Both the position numbers and the translations under genes were made by a program. The notes beneath the pieces are model-generated. The model ran no database searches, was not told the origin of the DNA, and saw only the letters and a program-made list of their open reading frames with translations. From Klebsiella pneumoniae (GTDB lineage: Bacteria; Pseudomonadota; Gammaproteobacteria; Ga0077536), in contig CAMCBY010000133.1 in the NCBI GenBank assembly GCA_945873015.1, positions 1 to 8,987 on the forward strand: DNA of 8,987 nt, written 5' to 3'. Below, one piece after another: positions 6,983 to 8,987 of this stretch (position 1 is the first letter of the stretch; each line of letters begins with the position of its first letter).

Positions 6983-7234
6983 GTGGCAAACAAAGAGCCA
7001 GTGGAAAAAGCCATCGATTTCGAAGCGGCGATGGGCGAACTCGAATCGCTGGTCGAGAAAATGGAACAAGGCGAGTTCTCGCTGGAAGACTCCATCAAAC
7101 AATTCGAACGCGGCATGCAATTGGCCCGCACCTGTCAGCGCGCCCTGCGCGCCGCCGAGCAGAAGGTGCTGAAACTGGCCGCTGACAATAACCAGGAGTC
7201 CCTGCAGGACTTCGCACTTCCTGACGAAAGCTGA
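6983..7234 (+). CDS. xseB: Exodeoxyribonuclease VII small subunit
   Basis: XseB is the small subunit of exonuclease VII; several copies assemble with XseA, the catalytic large subunit, to degrade single-stranded DNA into oligonucleotides. It has no active site of its own. The 83 residues match the E. coli length of about 80 and form the expected helical hairpin: a DFEAAMGELESLVEKMEQGE-type first helix at about 12-31, then an FERGMQLARTCQRALRAAEQ-type second helix at about 45-64. The tail is short and acidic. The start is GTG with only a weak GGGG-containing site, but the family alignment supports it. ispA follows after 7 nt, the usual order in this group. xseA is not in the window. Confidence 0.93.
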   Translation: MANKEPVEKAIDFEAAMGELESLVEKMEQGEFSLEDSIKQFERGMQLARTCQRALRAAEQKVLKLAADNNQESLQDFALPDES

Positions 7235-7241
7235 GCATCCT

Positions 7242-8135
7242 GTGACTACCCTCGAACAACGCATCGCGCCGCTGGTAGCGCGCGCGAACGATGCCCTGGA
7301 CCGTTTCCTGCCGCGCGCGGACCTCGCCCCGAACCGTCTGCACGAAGCCATGCGTTATGCCGTGCTGGCGCCCGGCAAGCGCATTCGTCCGGTTTTGACC
7401 TACGCCACAGGCGCAGCCCTCGGTGTCGGGCTGGAGGTGCTCGACCCGTCTGCAGTCGCGGTCGAATTGATTCACGCCTATTCCTTGATTCACGACGACC
7501 TGCCGGCCATGGACGACGACGACCTGCGTCGCGGCCGGCCGACCTGCCACCGCCAGTTCGACGAAGCGACCGCGATATTGGCCGGTGACGCATTGCAGGC
7601 GCTGGCGTTTGAATCCTTGCTGCACGTCAGTGCCCACAGCCTCAGTGATGCCTGTCGGCTCGGCATGGTGCAGGTACTGGCGCAGGCCAGCGGTTCGCTG
7701 GGAATGGCCGGCGGTCAGGCGCTCGATCTCGCGGCGGTCGGCAAAAAGCTGACGCTCGCTGAGCTCGAGAACATGCACAAACACAAGACCGGCGCCCTGA
7801 TCCGCGCCAGCGTCAAACTCGGCCTGCTCGCGAGCGACAATCGCGACGCCGCTCTCGACCAGCAGCTCGAGCGTTACGCAACCTGCATCGGCCTCGCCTT
7901 CCAGGTGCAGGACGACATCCTCGACGTTGAGGGCGCGACCGAAGTCATCGGCAAACCGCAGGGCTCCGACGCTGACCGCGACAAACCCACCTACCCCAAT
8001 CTGCTCGGGATGGACGAAGCCAAGGCCACCGCACGGCGCCTGTGTGAAGAAGCGATTGCCAATCTGGCACCGCTGGGCGCAGGCGGCGAAACCTTGGCCA
8101 TGATCGCCGACTTCATCGTCAAACGGGACCGCTGA
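7242..8135 (+). CDS. ispA: (2E,6E)-farnesyl diphosphate synthase
   Basis: IspA condenses dimethylallyl diphosphate, and then geranyl diphosphate, with isopentenyl diphosphate to make farnesyl diphosphate, the precursor of undecaprenyl carrier lipid and quinone side chains. The 297 residues match E. coli IspA (299). Visible features are GKRIRP at 45-50, the first Asp-rich motif DDLPAMD at 85-91 (two-residue insertion typical of bacterial type II enzymes), the adjoining RRGRP at 96-100, GGQALD at 157-162, the conserved KT pair at 182-183 and the second Asp-rich motif QDDILD at 223-228. Tyr80, five residues before the first motif, fits a C15 product length, so farnesyl rather than geranylgeranyl diphosphate is favoured. 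The start is GTG, 7 nt after xseB, with a poor ribosome-binding site, suggesting coupling. In many gammaproteobacteria dxs follows; here it does not. Confidence 0.95.
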   Translation: MTTLEQRIAPLVARANDALDRFLPRADLAPNRLHEAMRYAVLAPGKRIRPVLTYATGAALGVGLEVLDPSAVAVELIHAYSLIHDDLPAMDDDDLRRGRPTCHRQFDEATAILAGDALQALAFESLLHVSAHSLSDACRLGMVQVLAQASGSLGMAGGQALDLAAVGKKLTLAELENMHKHKTGALIRASVKLGLLASDNRDAALDQQLERYATCIGLAFQVQDDILDVEGATEVIGKPQGSDADRDKPTYPNLLGMDEAKATARRLCEEAIANLAPLGAGGETLAMIADFIVKRDR

Positions 8136-8322
8136 GGCCGCGCTCAAGCGCGCTGCGGGTTGGTTTGGCGTCGTGACATCGTCACTTGCGGGCGCCAGAT
8201 TCCGGTGCCGCTGCCGTCACTGCCAGAAACCCGTCGCGACGAAACGCCACTTTCCGCCCTGAGAATCTCGGTCATCCGCCGTTCACAGCGGCCGAACTGC
8301 ATCCGATTCGGCTCAAGGAGAC
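8136..8322. other. Gene-free region with several short dyads (possible enhancer region)
   Basis: No convincing protein gene lies here. Dyads seen are a short hairpin of CGCGCT and AGCGCG just after the ispA stop (8139-8152, no T-tract), GTGAC-atc-GTCAC (8173-8185), GGCGCC-N7-GGTGCC (8191-8209, imperfect), CGTCGCGACG (8232-8241) and GCCGAA-N10-TTCGGC (8291-8312). The second is about 150 bp upstream of the sigma54-like element, a usual distance for activator sites. No dyad matches a known activator consensus that I can name with confidence. Confidence 0.35.
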
Positions 8323-8340
8323 TTGGCACGCGCCGTGCAA
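8323..8340 (+). promoter_or_regulatory. Sigma54-type (-24/-12) promoter
   Basis: TTGGCACG-N4-GTGCAA matches the sigma54 consensus YTGGCACG-N4-TTGCW at every core position except the first T of the -12 block. The GG (8325-8326) and GC (8337-8338) are spaced correctly, and the predicted start is about 8350, three bases before a stable hairpin. Such promoters need an AAA+ activator bound upstream. Caveat: the motif overlaps a perfect GCACG-CGC-CGTGC dyad (8326-8338), which could have another role. The competing sigma70 reading (TTGGCA, 18 nt, GATTAC) is weak and would start inside the hairpin. Confidence 0.65.
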
Positions 8341-8349
8341 AGACCTGAT

Positions 8350-8421
8350 TACGCGAAGGACGACCTCCCTTCGCAATCCTCCCTTTGGTCCATTACGGGT
8401 GCTACGGCACCCGTTTTTTTT
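8350..8421 (+). ncRNA. Predicted ~72-nt trans-acting sRNA with two CCTCC(C) anti-SD motifs
   Basis: From the predicted sigma54 start near 8350 to the terminator the segment is about 72 nt, has no ATG, and shows a typical sRNA layout. Stem 1 pairs GCGAAGG (8353-8359) with CCTTCGC (8368-8374) and holds an 8-nt loop, ACGACCTC, so CCTCC lies in and beside the loop. An unpaired linker follows with a second CCTCCC (8379-8384), then the terminator hairpin with a U8 tail suited to Hfq binding. Two copies of a motif complementary to Shine-Dalgarno sequences suggest base pairing with ribosome-binding sites of many messages. Sequestered CCUCC motifs of this kind are known in alphaproteobacterial CcsR/cuckoo RNAs, and C-rich loops occur in Xanthomonas sX13. 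I do not recognise this as a named family. It could instead be the 3' end of the ispA message. Confidence 0.6.
8395..8421 (+). terminator. Strong intrinsic terminator
   Basis: ACGGGTGC (8395-8402) and GCACCCGT (8407-8414) form a perfect 8-bp stem with a TACG loop, followed by eight T's (8414-8421). There is no matching A-tract on the left, so it works for plus-strand transcripts only. It ends either the predicted sRNA or the xseB-ispA message, and lies 14 bp short of the mazG stop. Confidence 0.92.
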
Positions 8422-8435
8422 GCGCTCGACGACAG

Positions 8436-8987
8436 CTACAGGCCCGCGCGCTTAGCCTCATCCCACAACTCATCCAGCGACGTCAGGTCACACTTTTCCA
8501 GCGTCAGACCACGCGCGGCCACGCGGTCCTCGATATGGCGGAAGCGACGTTCAAATTTGTGATTGGCGGCGCGCAGCGCCGCTTCCGGATCGGTATCGAG
8601 GTGACGCGCCAGATTGACCACGGCGAACAACAAGTCGCCAAGTTCGGCCTCGATTTCAAGCTTGTCGTTGCCTGCGGCGGCCTGCGCCAGCTCGTCGCTC
8701 TCCTCGCGCACCTTGGCCCACGGCCCCGAAACATCAGGCCAATCAAAGCCGACCCGCGCCGCGCGCTTCTGCAACTTGCGCGCGCGGCTGAGCGCCGGCA
8801 GCGACAGCGGCACATCATCAAGTTCACTGACCATACCGCCCACACTGCGCTCGCGCGCCTTGCGCGCCTCCCAGGCCAGCGCCACCTCAGATGCGTCCGT
8901 CACCTCGGTATCGCCAAACACATGGGGATGGCGGCTGACGAGTTTGTGCTCGAGGGCCTGCATCACGTCATCCAGACTGAAGCGTCC
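8436..8987 (-). CDS. mazG: MazG nucleoside triphosphate pyrophosphohydrolase, C-terminal part
   Basis: MazG hydrolyses nucleoside triphosphates to monophosphates and pyrophosphate; in E. coli it also limits ppGpp effects downstream of MazEF. The window holds 183 codons plus the stop, in a frame that stays open to the right edge (Gly-Arg-Phe-Ser-Leu-Asp-Asp at the edge). By comparison with the about 263-residue E. coli protein, roughly the first 80 residues are outside. The GTG at 8966-8964 and ATG at 8963-8961 are internal codons, not the true start. Visible parts are the linker motif KLVSRHPHVFGD, the LPALSRARKLQKRAARVGFDW-like stretch leading into the second MazG domain, and its metal-binding EESDE and ELGD (ExxD) acids before a long NLARHL helix, with KFERRFRHIE near the end. 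It converges on the predicted sRNA; no terminator of its own is seen. Confidence 0.95.
   Translation of the reverse strand, partial: GRFSLDDVMQALEHKLVSRHPHVFGDTEVTDASEVALAWEARKARERSVGGMVSELDDVPLSLPALSRARKLQKRAARVGFDWPDVSGPWAKVREESDELAQAAAGNDKLEIEAELGDLLFAVVNLARHLDTDPEAALRAANHKFERRFRHIEDRVAARGLTLEKCDLTSLDELWDEAKRAGL

Noticed and set aside
7095..8147. 350-codon minus-strand open frame opposite xseB and ispA
   Set aside because: It is antisense to two recognised genes across their junction, with no ribosome-binding site or known domain.
8139..8152. Intrinsic terminator directly after ispA
   Set aside because: The hairpin is short with a 2-nt loop and is followed by GC-rich sequence, not a T-tract.
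8191..8209. NtrC binding site GGCGCC-N7-GGTGCC
   Set aside because: NtrC half-sites are separated by five bases between GCACC and GGTGC; here the gap is seven and one half-site is altered.
8144..8329. Short minus-strand frame in the ispA-mazG gap
   Set aside because: Its composition is low-complexity Arg/Ser, there is no Shine-Dalgarno sequence, and the segment is better explained as a regulatory region.
8323..8352. Sigma70 promoter reading (TTGGCA, 18 nt, GATTAC) for the sRNA
   Set aside because: The -10 matches at only three of six positions, and the start would fall inside stem 1. The sigma54 reading fits both spacing and start position better.
8186..8455. Plus-strand frame running through the sigma54 element, sRNA and terminator
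   Set aside because: It would have to cross a strong intrinsic terminator and overlap mazG; no family resemblance or ribosome-binding site.

Overview
The window looks like a piece of a moderately high-GC gammaproteobacterial chromosome. The evidence is close ParC and ParE similarity to the enterobacterial proteins as I remember them, an xseB-ispA pair, a Salmonella/E. coli-type MazG and a sigma54-like promoter. I cannot place it more finely. Nothing points to a phage, plasmid or transposon: there is no transposase, integrase, tRNA, rRNA or CRISPR array.

Layout: (1) Positions 1-102 are a gene-poor left edge with a 15-bp palindrome and an open frame running off the edge. (2) Positions 103-6769 hold five minus-strand genes, transcribed from right to left: a rubredoxin-less rubrerythrin, a GlpC/HdrD-like iron-sulfur protein, a DUF3501 protein, then parE and parC (topoisomerase IV). 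The first three form a known type of oxidative-stress cluster. A hairpin plus T-tract sits between rubrerythrin and the iron-sulfur gene, and a hairpin and possible promoter lie ahead of parE. (3) Positions 6770-6982 are a divergent control region. On the rubrerythrin side it has two adjacent 17-bp dyads of 7-1-7 architecture, like Fur/PerR-family boxes, over a possible promoter. On the other side it has a sigma70-like promoter for xseB. (4) Positions 6983-8135 hold plus-strand xseB and ispA, 7 nt apart; dxs, which often follows ispA in this group, is absent here. (5) Positions 8136-8435 hold no protein gene but carry the most interesting signal. A near-consensus sigma54 -24/-12 element (8323-8340) is placed so that a transcript would begin just before a hairpin presenting CCTCC in its loop. 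A second unpaired CCTCCC follows, then a strong intrinsic terminator with eight T's. I read this as a gene for a ~72-nt sRNA with two anti-Shine-Dalgarno motifs. (6) Positions 8436-8987 are the minus-strand C-terminal part of mazG, cut by the right edge.

Working together: the rubrerythrin module probably reduces peroxide and appears to have its own metal- or peroxide-type operator. parE-parC encode the two subunits of the chromosome-decatenating enzyme. xseB-ispA pair a DNA-repair subunit with isoprenoid synthesis. The predicted sRNA would act in trans on ribosome-binding sites under a sigma54 activator that is not in the window.
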